Source of the DNA: Sulfobacillus thermosulfidooxidans DSM 9293
GTDB taxonomy: Bacteria; Bacillota; Sulfobacillia; Sulfobacillales; Sulfobacillaceae
Reading direction: 5' to 3'
Assembly (NCBI RefSeq): GCF_900176145.1
Contig: NZ_FWWY01000001.1
Span: forward strand, 2,070,487-2,134,486
DNA length: 64,000 nucleotides
The notes beneath the pieces were generated by a model. That model had not been told where the DNA came from and made no database searches. It worked only from the letters and a program-made list of their open reading frames with translations. Within the stretch, counting starts at the first letter, position 1, and the number at the start of each line of letters is the position of its first letter. This document shows, piece after piece, positions 1-7,524 of this stretch. The position numbers and the translations under genes were made by a program.

Positions 1-21
1 CTTAAAAATTTCAAAGCCATT

Positions 22-1340
22 GCGTTTCCTTGGTAGATTTGAAAGCGAGACAACTCACAAATCTTAGGAGGATGACACAATGGCTCACCATCAGATTACA
101 CTGGATGATCAAACAATCCAAGCCCTTATGGGACAAAAAGACAATGCCTTGGCTCTCTTAGTACAACAGGTCTTAAATCAGGTGTTGGAAGCGGAAGTGA
201 CGGAACATCTTCAGGCCGACCGGTATGAACGGACCGAAGACCGGCGCGGATATCGTAATGGGTCGCGGAGCCGGCACCTCACGACGCGCGTCGGCACGGT
301 GACGCTAGAGGTCCCGCGGACGCGGGACGGCGAGTTTAGTCCGACGCTCTTTGACCGCTACCAACGGCACGAAAAAGCGCTGGTGTTAACGTTGATGGAA
401 ATGGTGGTGAATGGGGTGTCGACCCGCAAAATTCGGCGGATCACCGAAGAGTTGTGTGGCACCGCGTTTTCGAAGTCCACGGTGTCGGACCTCGCGAAAG
501 GTTTAGAGGCGGCGGTCCAGCAATGGCGAACCCGATCCCTCGCAGAGACACGGTATCCCTTTCTGATTGTGGATGCCTTGGTCCTGAAAATCCGCGAGAA
601 CGGGGCCGTGCGGTCCCGGAGCGGGTGTGTGGTGACCGGCATTAATGCGGCGGGGTACCGAGAAATTCTCGGATTCTGGATCGGGGACAGTGAGTCCCAG
701 CAGACGTGGACCACCGTGTTTACCGACCTCAAGGATCGGGGCTTAACGGGCGTCGAACTCGTTGTCTCGGATAGTCACCGCGGGCTGCGGCAGGCTATCG
801 AACAGCAATTCCAAGGGGCCAGTTGGCAGCGGTGCCAAACGCATCTGACGCGAAATGTCCTCGATGCCGCCCCCAAAGCGGTGCAGGAGGAACTCCACGG
901 TCGTCTCCGTGCGCTGTTCGAAGCTCCCGACCGGACCACGGTCGAGACCTTGTGGGCCAAACTGCTCGAGGACTTTGCCGAGCGGGCTCCCCGAGCCGTG
1001 GCGATTCTGGAGAACGGGCTCGAGGACGCGCTGGCGGTGTTGCAGCTCCCCGCGTCGCTGCGCCAGCGATTACGCACGACGAATGGCGTCGAGCGGCTCA
1101 ATGCCGAGATCCGGCGTCGAGAACGGGTGATTCGGATTTTTCCGAACCGGGAGTCGGCGATCCGCCTGGTCGGCGCGCTGTTGCTCGAGCAGCATGAGGT
1201 GTGGACGACCGGCCCGCGGTACCTGAACCTCGAACCGTATTGGCAGGCGAAACGGTCTGAAGCGGCGGCGGATGGGCCGCCTCATGCGGGACCAGCGGTC
1301 GTCGCCTAACGACTCGCAAACCAAGGGAACGCTTTTACAC
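22..1340 (+). mobile_element. IS256-family insertion sequence
   Basis: The element holds one transposase gene. A 13-base match in inverted orientation (22-34 against 1320-1332, 12 of 13 identical) marks subterminal inverted repeats. The right end continues to TTTTACAC at 1333-1340, an ending I associate with this family. The expected counterpart at about 14-21 on the left does not match, so the left tip is degraded or lies partly outside the window. No target duplication could be recognised. The right end abuts the inverted repeat of the next element exactly. Confidence 0.75.
80..1309 (+). CDS. IS256-family transposase
   Basis: This is a mutator-type DDE transposase of 409 residues, the usual length for IS256 proteins. 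The candidate catalytic acids are D165 (FLIVDALVLK), D231 (VVSDSHRGLR) and E338 (NGVERLNAEI). The stretch around C252 (QRCQTHLTRN) is a characteristic family signature. The ATG is preceded by a good ribosome site (TAGGAGG at 65-71). No frameshift or internal stop is present, so the enzyme looks intact and could mobilise its own element. Base composition is more GC-rich than the neighbouring housekeeping genes, as expected for an acquired element. The gene lies between short inverted repeats and is the only gene of the element. Confidence 0.93.
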   Translation: MAHHQITLDDQTIQALMGQKDNALALLVQQVLNQVLEAEVTEHLQADRYERTEDRRGYRNGSRSRHLTTRVGTVTLEVPRTRDGEFSPTLFDRYQRHEKALVLTLMEMVVNGVSTRKIRRITEELCGTAFSKSTVSDLAKGLEAAVQQWRTRSLAETRYPFLIVDALVLKIRENGAVRSRSGCVVTGINAAGYREILGFWIGDSESQQTWTTVFTDLKDRGLTGVELVVSDSHRGLRQAIEQQFQGASWQRCQTHLTRNVLDAAPKAVQEELHGRLRALFEAPDRTTVETLWAKLLEDFAERAPRAVAILENGLEDALAVLQLPASLRQRLRTTNGVERLNAEIRRRERVIRIFPNRESAIRLVGALLLEQHEVWTTGPRYLNLEPYWQAKRSEAAADGPPHAGPAVVA

Positions 1341-1362
1341 GTATGGTGGGAGTCAAGCCCCG
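1341..1362 (+). repeat. Left inverted repeat of IS1111-type element
   Basis: A 22-base arm begins with GTATGGTGGGAGTCAAGC and is complementary, with two mismatches, to 2948-2969. It lies 3' of the transposase gene. Confidence 0.8.
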
Positions 1363-1380
1363 GGGTGAAAATTCTTGTCT

Positions 1381-1504
1381 CGGGCCGGGCTTGAGGTGTC
1401 TGACGCGGACAACCGCCCGCAGGGCCAGGCCGGCCTTAGCCGCCCGTCAGGGTCGCCTGGCCCGAGGGCGGTTGTCCGCGAGAATGAGTTCTAGGCCCGG
1501 CCCG
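1381..1504 (-). ncRNA. Candidate bridge/seek RNA region, large hairpin 3' of the IS1111-type transposase
   Basis: A nested stem is directly visible. The outer arm 1381-1390 pairs with 1495-1504. The middle arm 1404-1418 pairs perfectly over 15 bp with 1466-1480. The inner arm 1422-1429 pairs with 1456-1463. The apical loop is about 26 bases. IS1111-type elements are known to encode a structured guide RNA downstream of the transposase gene. The position and structure fit, but the guide role is inferred and transcription is unproven. The hairpin could instead only protect the element from read-through transcription. Confidence 0.35.
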
Positions 1505-1543
1505 GGCCCCCACTTAGGTCGACAAAACGGGTTGTCCCCGAGC

Positions 1544-2677
1544 CTACGTCGCCGCGCGGTCCGGAGCAGAACCTTCTGCACCGGTCAGAATCTGCCATCG
1601 GTCGGTCAACGGATACGACGGCACGGTGCGCAGGATGGCGCGAATGGCACTAAGTTTTTTCTGATACCGTCGCCGGTCGACTTCGTGGGCCAGCCGTTGC
1701 TCGTGCCACACGCGCCAGGCGGCCAGGAGAAGCTTGCGCGCTACCGCCACAATGGCTCGCCGTTTGCCGAGTCGGGGGACGACGCGGGCATAAAATGTTC
1801 GCAGGGGAGTGTCCTTCGCCCGAATCGCCCACCAAGCTGCTTCAACCAGCACTTGCCGCAGAATCGCCGGCCCTTGATGACTGATATGTCCGCGCCAATC
1901 GGCTTCGCCGGATTGATGGACGCTGGGATCCAATCCGGCATACCGCCCGACTTGGCGGGCCGACCGAAACCGCTGAGGATCGCCCAGCCAGGCCCACACC
2001 ACGGCAGCCGTCCAGGCCCCGAGGCCAGGCACGCTCCAGAGCCATGCCATCTCGGGGTACCCCGCCAAGCGCCGGAGAATCTCGCCCCGCAAGCGATCCC
2101 CTTCCTGCTGCGCCTGCTCGGCCATCGTCAGCGCACTGGTGAAAACGATTTGCAGCGTCTCGTCGAGTTCCGCCCCCTGGGCGGCGAACCACTCCCGCAA
2201 GGCCACCGTCCGCGGGACCGCATAGCCCGTACGGATCAACAGATTTCGCGCCCGGTTCCGCCACGCGGTCTCCTGCTGCTGGCAAGCGCGGACTTGGGTA
2301 ATCAACGCCCGGATTGCCCGCACCTCGGCGGGCGGCACCCACACCTGCACGGAGGTGTAGGTACCCAGCGCCATCAATTGTGCCAGACGTTCTGCGTCAA
2401 TCCGGTCCGTGTGCCGCCCGCCGCCGAGGCCCTTCAGCCCGGCCGGATGAATGACCACCACTTGACGGACGTAGTCCACCAAGCGATCATAGATTGTGAA
2501 CGCATTTCCGGTGGCTTCGATGGCGACGGCGGTCTCCGGCGTGAGTTGCGTCGCGACAAACCGGGCCCACTCGTCGGGAGTGTTGAGAAACCGGAAATGC
2601 GTGCCTTTTTGGCCTGGTTGAAACACATAGCCATGAATATAATTCTTATGCAGATCCAATCCCATGAACCGCGTCAT
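1544..2677 (-). CDS. IS110/IS1111-family DEDD transposase (recombinase)
   Basis: The protein has 377 residues from ATG at 2677, preceded by a GGGAGGAT ribosome site. A longer reading to 2746 lacks a ribosome site. The N-terminal RuvC-like domain shows the DEDD acids: D8 (GLDLHKNYIH), E54 (VAIEATGN), and D91 with D94 (HTDRIDAERL). The C-terminal transposase-20 domain has the helix-hairpin-helix-like segment SVPGLGAWTAAV and the motif GHISHQGPAILR, which holds the candidate nucleophilic serine. The gene is intact. An overlapping 461-codon frame on the other strand (1343-2728) is an artefact of the GC-rich coding sequence. Members of this family act with an element-encoded structured RNA that selects donor and target DNA. 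Confidence 0.93.
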   Translation of the reverse strand: MTRFMGLDLHKNYIHGYVFQPGQKGTHFRFLNTPDEWARFVATQLTPETAVAIEATGNAFTIYDRLVDYVRQVVVIHPAGLKGLGGGRHTDRIDAERLAQLMALGTYTSVQVWVPPAEVRAIRALITQVRACQQQETAWRNRARNLLIRTGYAVPRTVALREWFAAQGAELDETLQIVFTSALTMAEQAQQEGDRLRGEILRRLAGYPEMAWLWSVPGLGAWTAAVVWAWLGDPQRFRSARQVGRYAGLDPSVHQSGEADWRGHISHQGPAILRQVLVEAAWWAIRAKDTPLRTFYARVVPRLGKRRAIVAVARKLLLAAWRVWHEQRLAHEVDRRRYQKKLSAIRAILRTVPSYPLTDRWQILTGAEGSAPDRAAT

Positions 2678-2782
2678 GGCGCCTATCCTCCCTTTCCCAT
2701 GATCTTGTGGCTGGTGATGTCTAGATGATTCCGTGCCTGTTGGCATTCACGTATCCGAGTCTCCGGCCGAACCGGCTCATGT

Positions 2783-2895
2783 GGGCGGTGCGCGGGGCGG
2801 AACTCACTCACACACACTAAGCGAACCGCTGCATCGCGTGCAGGCCCATGTAAAATACCGAGTCGTTCCGCCCGGCGACATCGCACGGCTCGCCC
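2783..2895 (-). other. Structured 5' non-coding region of the IS1111-type element
   Basis: An interrupted long stem is visible upstream of the transposase start. The arm 2783-2803 (GGGCG, GTGCG, CGG, GGCGGAAC) pairs in order with 2865-2895, with a 6-base bulge at 2876-2881. The 61-base loop could fold further. A 10-base direct repeat AAATACCGAG occurs at 2853-2862 and 2899-2908. IS110-group elements carry their bridge RNA on this side, so this is the alternative location if the group assignment is wrong. Confidence 0.4.
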
Positions 2896-2947
2896 ACGAA
2901 ATACCGAGCAGTTCGACAGATGGCCCGCCGATTCCTGCTCCGCGTGT

Positions 2948-2969
2948 CGGGGCTTGATTCCCATCATAC
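2948..2969 (-). repeat. Right inverted repeat of IS1111-type element
   Basis: This 22-base arm is complementary to 1341-1362 with two mismatches. It lies on the 5' side of the transposase gene, about 40 bases before the next chromosomal gene. Confidence 0.8.
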
Positions 2970-3008
2970 CCACACACGATATCGGACTCTACTCCAAGGA
3001 GGCTTGAG

Positions 3009-3707
3009 GTGTTGGCAAAACCCGTAATTATTTTTGATTTGGATGGAACATTATACCGAGGCGATGCCCCGTACTGGTATTATGCTGAGCAAGTAAGCCG
3101 GTTTTTACCCCCAGAGGTGGGTCAAGCCTACTTAAAACGGGTAAAAGACCATTTGACAGGCAAACAACCCGTGGAAGCCTCCGATAATTGGGAAGCGGTC
3201 GTGCGTCTTATGGAGCCCTTTGGCGAGACATTAGATCCTGACCAGTGGCAGGAGGCGTTTATGGCTACCAGACGTTACATGCTAAGCGGGCAGTGCCCTC
3301 TGGAACTCCCGTTCGGTCTCAAGCCATTTCTTCATGATCTTAAAGGCCAGGTCATTTTGGCCGTGGCCAGTAATAGTCCTGATGAAGCGGCCTGGCCCTT
3401 ATTAGAACAGCTCGGTTTAACAGGGCTCTTCGATGTGATCAAAACCGCAGCAGGGAAGCCTGAAGGACTCGTCACGCTGGTTTCGGAAATTACCCATGAT
3501 GATTATGCACCGGACCAGATTTTTAGTATTGGGGACCATTATAATAACGATATTGTGCCAGGGATTCAGCATGGATGGATCACGGGGCATATTAGTCCTC
3601 GCCGCATTTTTCCAGGACCTGCTACCTATCAGGTTACGGCGCTAGAAGAACTGTATTCCCCCATTCAAACCTGGGTACAACGGTGTAAGGAAGGGACAAA
3701 CGGATAA
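3009..3707 (+). CDS. HAD-superfamily hydrolase
   Basis: The protein (232 residues) carries the HAD nucleophile motif FDLDGTLYRG near the N-terminus (catalytic D10 and D12). Later segments fit the family: AVASNSPDEA (motif II region), a lysine in AAGKPEGL (motif III) and SIGDHYNNDI (motif IV acids). It is probably a soluble phosphatase acting on a small phosphorylated metabolite; the substrate cannot be read from sequence. The GTG start is set by AAGGAGG seven bases upstream. The next gene starts one base after the stop, so the two form a tight operon. It is the first chromosomal gene after the IS pair, and no promoter was evident between the IS right repeat and the start. Confidence 0.85.
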   Translation: MLAKPVIIFDLDGTLYRGDAPYWYYAEQVSRFLPPEVGQAYLKRVKDHLTGKQPVEASDNWEAVVRLMEPFGETLDPDQWQEAFMATRRYMLSGQCPLELPFGLKPFLHDLKGQVILAVASNSPDEAAWPLLEQLGLTGLFDVIKTAAGKPEGLVTLVSEITHDDYAPDQIFSIGDHYNNDIVPGIQHGWITGHISPRRIFPGPATYQVTALEELYSPIQTWVQRCKEGTNG

Positions 3708-3708
3708 T

Positions 3709-4962
3709 ATGGCGACCATTCAATTTTTTGGCGGGGTCGGAGTTATTGGTTCGAGCAAAATAGTCATTGAGCAAGACGGATGGCGGGTGCTGTTAGATTT
3801 TGGTTTGGAATTTAATCCTGGTGGAGGATTGTATCGGCAGGGTATTGTACCGCGTCTTTCGCATGCGTTATCTGATCGCCTCCGAACCGGTGATGCCCCC
3901 TGGCTATCTCATATCTACGATCCCGATTTGGCCAAAGGCGTGGATGAATTAAAAGTGGGGAATGACCACAAAACGGCGGTCTTTATTACTCACGCGCACC
4001 TCGATCACATTGGCCTTACGGGTTATATCGATCCCCACATTCCCATTTGGGCATCGCCGGATACCATCGAGATCATGCGTGCAGCGCGCGAGGCAGGCGA
4101 AGCTTTTGAGGGACATTGGCCTTCCTTGCGCCCGTTAGAAGCGGAGAAACCCTTGAACTTTGGCCCCTTTACAGTCACTCGTTATGATGTTGACCACGAT
4201 ATTATTGGGGCTTCAGGATATAGCGTAGCCACAAATAGTGGGTTGGTAGCTTTTACCGGAGATATTCGTTTACACGGTAGGCATCCCGAAAAAAGTTTGG
4301 GTTTTGCGCACAAAGTTGAGGGATGTACGGCTCTTGTCATTGAAGGCACGACCCTGTCCTTTGGGTTTAAAGATCCTATCCGCACAGAATACGAGGTGGA
4401 CCAGGACTTTTCTAAGATTTTAAAGAACACACCAGGCCTTGTCCTCTTAACGGTCTATCCCCGCAATCTTGAACGCATCCAAGCTTTTATCAAGATTGCC
4501 CAGGCACATCACCGAGACATTTTATGGTCTGAGCCGACCGCAGCATTTCTTCAGGCCATGGGGCTCGATGTGCGCGCGTTTAGTGAAGAGCTTTTGCCCG
4601 ACATCACGAAAAATCCGGACCATTATGTGTTGCAACTCATCCCGAGTGATTGGCCATTGATGTTAGACCTGCCCCTAGGTCCCGGATCGGTCTTTGTGCA
4701 TGCCAATGGTGCTCCATTAGGCGCCTTTGATCCCTTATGGCCTGTATTGCAAGATTGGTTACGTTATGTCCACACATCTTTTTGGTCTATTGGCACTGGG
4801 GGTCATGCCAGTCCCGATGGTTTACGTGAGTTGCTTGAAATCATCCATCCCAAAGTGGTCTTTCCGTTGCACTCGCAAGAGCCCGATAGATTATGGCCTC
4901 CCCCAGGCACTAAACGCTGGCTGCCGGAACGAGGCCGTATCTATGATTTAGACAGCATCTGA
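3709..4962 (+). CDS. MBL-fold metallo-hydrolase, RNase J-like
   Basis: This 417-residue metallo-beta-lactamase-fold protein has the zinc motif THAHLDHIG (H95, H97, D99, H100). Further ligand candidates are the acidic segment FTGDIRLHGRH and the C-terminal histidine in VVFPLHSQEP. Its length and C-terminal histidine resemble RNase J/beta-CASP proteins, but it is shorter than typical RNase J (about 550 residues) and I could not confirm a full beta-CASP insertion. It may be a nuclease or another hydrolase. It is tightly coupled to the upstream HAD gene (one base apart). The downstream sulfoquinovose gene has its own promoter. Confidence 0.82.
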   Translation: MATIQFFGGVGVIGSSKIVIEQDGWRVLLDFGLEFNPGGGLYRQGIVPRLSHALSDRLRTGDAPWLSHIYDPDLAKGVDELKVGNDHKTAVFITHAHLDHIGLTGYIDPHIPIWASPDTIEIMRAAREAGEAFEGHWPSLRPLEAEKPLNFGPFTVTRYDVDHDIIGASGYSVATNSGLVAFTGDIRLHGRHPEKSLGFAHKVEGCTALVIEGTTLSFGFKDPIRTEYEVDQDFSKILKNTPGLVLLTVYPRNLERIQAFIKIAQAHHRDILWSEPTAAFLQAMGLDVRAFSEELLPDITKNPDHYVLQLIPSDWPLMLDLPLGPGSVFVHANGAPLGAFDPLWPVLQDWLRYVHTSFWSIGTGGHASPDGLRELLEIIHPKVVFPLHSQEPDRLWPPPGTKRWLPERGRIYDLDSI

Positions 4963-4976
4963 GCAATATTCTTTAT

Positions 4977-5005
4977 TTGGCAGGAATCAAATGTCATATT
5001 ATAAT
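4977..5005 (+). promoter_or_regulatory. Sigma-A-type promoter of sulfoquinovose synthase gene
   Basis: TTGGCA at 4977-4982 and a perfect TATAAT at 5000-5005 are separated by 17 bases. The start codon at 5054 follows about 40 bases after the predicted transcription start, with AGGAGG at 5041-5046. Confidence 0.8.
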
Positions 5006-5053
5006 GTTTTGGGCAGAATTTCGTAAATTGTTATTAACGTAGGAGGATATTGC

Positions 5054-6223
5054 GTGAGAATTTTGATTTTAGGGGGAGATGGATATTTAGGCTGGCCGAC
5101 GGCCCTCTATCTCTCACATCAAGGCCACGATATTGCTGTGGCAGACAATTTTGTTCGCCGCCAATATGACTATGAATTGGGCGCAGAAAGTCTCGTTCCC
5201 ATTGCGTCGCTCCAGCAACGGGTCAAAACGTGGAAAGACATAACCGGCCGTAAAATTAACGTGTATGTAGGCGACATGACCGATGCCGGTTTTGTATATC
5301 GCATGATTGAAGAATTTAAGCCTGACACGATAGTGCATTATGCGGAACAACGTTCCGCCCCCTATTCGATGATTGACCGTGAACATGCCGTGTACACGCA
5401 GGTTAATAATGTTGTCGGGACCCTCAACGTGATTTATGCGATTGCGGATTTAAACCCGGACATTCACTTGGTCAAGCTCGGCTCTATGGGTGAATATGGC
5501 ACACCCAATATTGATATTGAAGAAGGCTTTTTAGAAGTCGAGCATAATGGACGAAAGGACATTTTGCCCTATCCTAAGCAGCCGGGTTCTTTCTATCACC
5601 TATCGAAAGTGCATGACAGTCATAACATCCTCTTTGCGTGTAAAAACTTTGGTCTTCGCTCCACGGATTTGAACCAGGGCATTGTTTATGGGGTAGAAAC
5701 CGAACAAACCGTTCTTCATCCTGATTTAGCTACCCGTTTGGATTACGATGGGGTCTTTGGGACAGTGCTTAACCGGTTTTGTATCGAAGCGGTGTTAGGA
5801 CATCCTTTGACGGTTTACGGAGTAGGCGAACAAAAACGTGGATTATTAGATATTCGCGACACCGTTCGTTGCATTGAAATTGCTGCCGAAAACCCGCCCG
5901 AGCGCGGCGAATATCGAGTGTTTAATCAGTTTACGGAAGAATTTTCGATTAAAGAATTGGCGGAGTTAGTGGCCAAAACCTATCCGGGAGAAGTTCAGGT
6001 TGAACTGGTGGAAGATCCACGAACAGAAGCGTTAACCCATTATTTTAATGCGCGGCATACGAAATTAATTGATCTGGGTCTTGTACCCCACTTACTCTCT
6101 GATACCTTGATTCAATCATTATTTGGTGTGATTGAGAAATACAAGGACCGCGTAAACTGGGATGTCATCCGAACCTTTGTCAATTGGCGGCGCACGCGCA
6201 ATCCTTTATACAATAACGACTAA
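5054..6223 (+). CDS. sqdB: UDP-sulfoquinovose synthase
   Basis: The enzyme converts UDP-glucose and sulfite to UDP-sulfoquinovose, the head-group donor of sulfolipid (also used for archaeal glycans as Agl3). The 389-residue protein is an extended short-chain dehydrogenase with the NAD motif GGDGYLG at the N-terminus, the family signature AEQRSAPYSM (about 98-107) and the catalytic YxxxK pair Y181/K185 (FYHLSKVHDS). Length matches SQD1 and Agl3. The GTG start has a strong ribosome site. The gene is apparently monocistronic, with its own promoter and terminator. No sulfolipid glycosyltransferase is nearby. In an acidophile the product may serve membrane sulfolipid or a sulfonated surface glycan; which one is inference. 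Confidence 0.93.
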   Translation: MRILILGGDGYLGWPTALYLSHQGHDIAVADNFVRRQYDYELGAESLVPIASLQQRVKTWKDITGRKINVYVGDMTDAGFVYRMIEEFKPDTIVHYAEQRSAPYSMIDREHAVYTQVNNVVGTLNVIYAIADLNPDIHLVKLGSMGEYGTPNIDIEEGFLEVEHNGRKDILPYPKQPGSFYHLSKVHDSHNILFACKNFGLRSTDLNQGIVYGVETEQTVLHPDLATRLDYDGVFGTVLNRFCIEAVLGHPLTVYGVGEQKRGLLDIRDTVRCIEIAAENPPERGEYRVFNQFTEEFSIKELAELVAKTYPGEVQVELVEDPRTEALTHYFNARHTKLIDLGLVPHLLSDTLIQSLFGVIEKYKDRVNWDVIRTFVNWRRTRNPLYNND

Positions 6224-6242
6224 GGTTGTCTCAAACTGTTTT

Positions 6243-6280
6243 AACAAGCCGGAATGTCACCGGCTTGTTATTTTTTATTA
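6243..6280 (+). terminator. Rho-independent terminator after sqdB
   Basis: AACAAGCCGG (6243-6252) pairs perfectly with CCGGCTTGTT (6260-6269), followed by an ATTTTTTATT tract. Confidence 0.9.
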
Positions 6281-6420
6281 TGCCTAAGGCAGAGTGAAAC
6301 GAAAAAATTCACGGTAGAGAATGGCTATGATGATTTATCATTACTGAAAGAAGAGATAATGGAAATAGAGATGAGGGTGTGTGATGCGTCACCCTGATCG
6401 GTGAAGAAGGAGCGGTGCCA

Positions 6421-7071
6421 ATGAAACGTGAGTGGGGTCTTGGACTTTTAGGTGCGTTAGGATTAGGTTTTATTGCCGTGCGGGTTAATGGGAAATTGCG
6501 TCCCAAACCGATGCCAGTGCAAATTGAACAGTTTTTTCTAACCAATCCGCTGCGGGTTTCCTATTTTGGTCCCCGCGATGCCTTGCGTTTGGCAGGGAAT
6601 TTAGAGGGGTTGCGTGTCCTTGAAATAGGCACGGGTGTGGGCGTTATTTTGGAAGAAATTGCAAAACGGGTCGGGGAAGGCGGACAGGCCTTTGGGGTTG
6701 ATATTCAAAGTGATGCCGTTGCGAAAACGGAGCAGCGTCTTAGCCAACATGGATTGATGTCCAGAACGGGACTCGCCACAGCGAATGCCTTAGAGATGCC
6801 GTGGACGGATGGCAGCATGGACCGGGTCATTATGGTGGCGATGTTAGGTGAGATCCCCACTTCCCACCGGGTGGAAGCACTTAAAGAAGCGGGTCGGGTG
6901 TTAAACCGGGACGGGAAACTCGTTATTACAGAATTCTGGCCTGATCCTCATTTCATTGCTTTACCCAAAATGGTCCGTCTCTTGAGGCAAGCCGGGTTCA
7001 GTATTGTTGATGTCTATCAAAAACCGTTGTTGTATAGCATTTCTGCCAAAAAGGAGGGTCAAGTGGTATAA
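6421..7071 (+). CDS. Membrane-anchored class I SAM-dependent methyltransferase
   Basis: The protein of 216 residues has a short hydrophobic N-terminal segment (GLLGALGLGFIAV) followed by a Rossmann methyltransferase domain. Motif I is VLEIGTGVGVILEEI, the acidic residue GVDIQSDA ends strand 2, and the post-II region is NALEMPWTDGSMD. The ATG at 6421 sits about 8 bases after AAGGAG; a GTG at 6415 is too close. It resembles the UbiE/phospholipid methyltransferase branch, but the substrate is unknown. Downstream is a mannose-isomerase-like cupin in the same direction after 24 bases, probably cotranscribed. The gene upstream ends in a terminator, so a promoter in 6281-6415 is expected but was not clear. 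Confidence 0.8.
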   Translation: MKREWGLGLLGALGLGFIAVRVNGKLRPKPMPVQIEQFFLTNPLRVSYFGPRDALRLAGNLEGLRVLEIGTGVGVILEEIAKRVGEGGQAFGVDIQSDAVAKTEQRLSQHGLMSRTGLATANALEMPWTDGSMDRVIMVAMLGEIPTSHRVEALKEAGRVLNRDGKLVITEFWPDPHFIALPKMVRLLRQAGFSIVDVYQKPLLYSISAKKEGQVV

Positions 7072-7095
7072 TCGGCAAGGGCATGTGACGATAAA

Positions 7096-7452
7096 ATGAA
7101 GGTGGACGTTATGAAGCGGGTTGAAAAACCATGGGGTTACGAACTATGGTGGGCCGTTACTGACCGTTATGTGGGTAAAGTGATTCATGTGAATCAAGGA
7201 CAGTCTTTAAGTTTGCAGTATCATCATGTGAAACATGAAAGTATGTATGTTGTGGCAGGCCAGGCAGAGATTTTAATTAACGATGAGTTAAGACGCATGG
7301 GCCCAGGAGAAGCGGTTGAAGTGCCTCCTTTGACGAAACATCGTCTCACTGCGCTCACAGATCTCGAAGTGATGGAAGTCTCAACGCCGGAACTCGACGA
7401 TGTGGTGCGATTAGAAGATAACTATGGACGGGAAGGAACTTCAGCCCCCTAA
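7096..7452 (+). CDS. Cupin, mannose-6-phosphate isomerase type II-like
   Basis: The protein has 118 residues and a single cupin barrel. Metal-ligand motifs are the first cupin box LSLQYHHVKHESMYVV, with histidines and glutamate in the expected order, and the second box EVPPLTKHRL. The opening KPWGYELWW is typical of the C-terminal domain of mannose-1-phosphate guanylyltransferase/phosphomannose isomerase proteins. A start at ATG 7111, preceded by AAGGTGG, is an alternative and removes five residues. It probably interconverts fructose-6-phosphate and mannose-6-phosphate, feeding the mannose-phosphate pathway suggested by other genes in the window. A non-catalytic cupin is the alternative. Confidence 0.8.
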   Translation: MKVDVMKRVEKPWGYELWWAVTDRYVGKVIHVNQGQSLSLQYHHVKHESMYVVAGQAEILINDELRRMGPGEAVEVPPLTKHRLTALTDLEVMEVSTPELDDVVRLEDNYGREGTSAP

Positions 7453-7494
7453 ACGGTTACGACTTGGTGTGGATTGCCGAGCTGGCTAACAAGA

Positions 7495-7524
7495 AAGAAG
7501 CCGCAGGTTAACCTGCGGCTTCTT
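7495..7524. terminator. Bidirectional terminator between cupin and mrp
   Basis: A perfect 15-bp palindrome (AAGAAGCCGCAGGTT with its complement) has T-rich sequence on both sides. It overlaps the stop codon of the minus-strand gene and serves two convergent transcripts. Confidence 0.85.

Larger units (their letters stand above)
1341..2969 (-). mobile_element. IS110-superfamily element, IS1111 type, with inverted repeats
   Basis: A DEDD transposase on the minus strand is flanked by inverted repeats at 1341-1362 and 2948-2969 (20 of 22 bases complementary). IS110-group elements normally lack such repeats, whereas IS1111-group elements carry subterminal ones, so I place it in the latter group. 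True ends may lie a few bases beyond the repeats. About 200 bases follow the transposase gene and about 290 precede it. Both non-coding flanks are strongly structured. The element starts immediately after the IS256 right end, so one may have inserted at the edge of the other. Confidence 0.75.

Noticed and set aside
1343-2728. 461-codon plus-strand frame over the IS1111-type transposase
   Set aside because: The minus strand encodes a clear DEDD transposase with a ribosome site; the plus frame has no motif or start signal and starts inside the element end.
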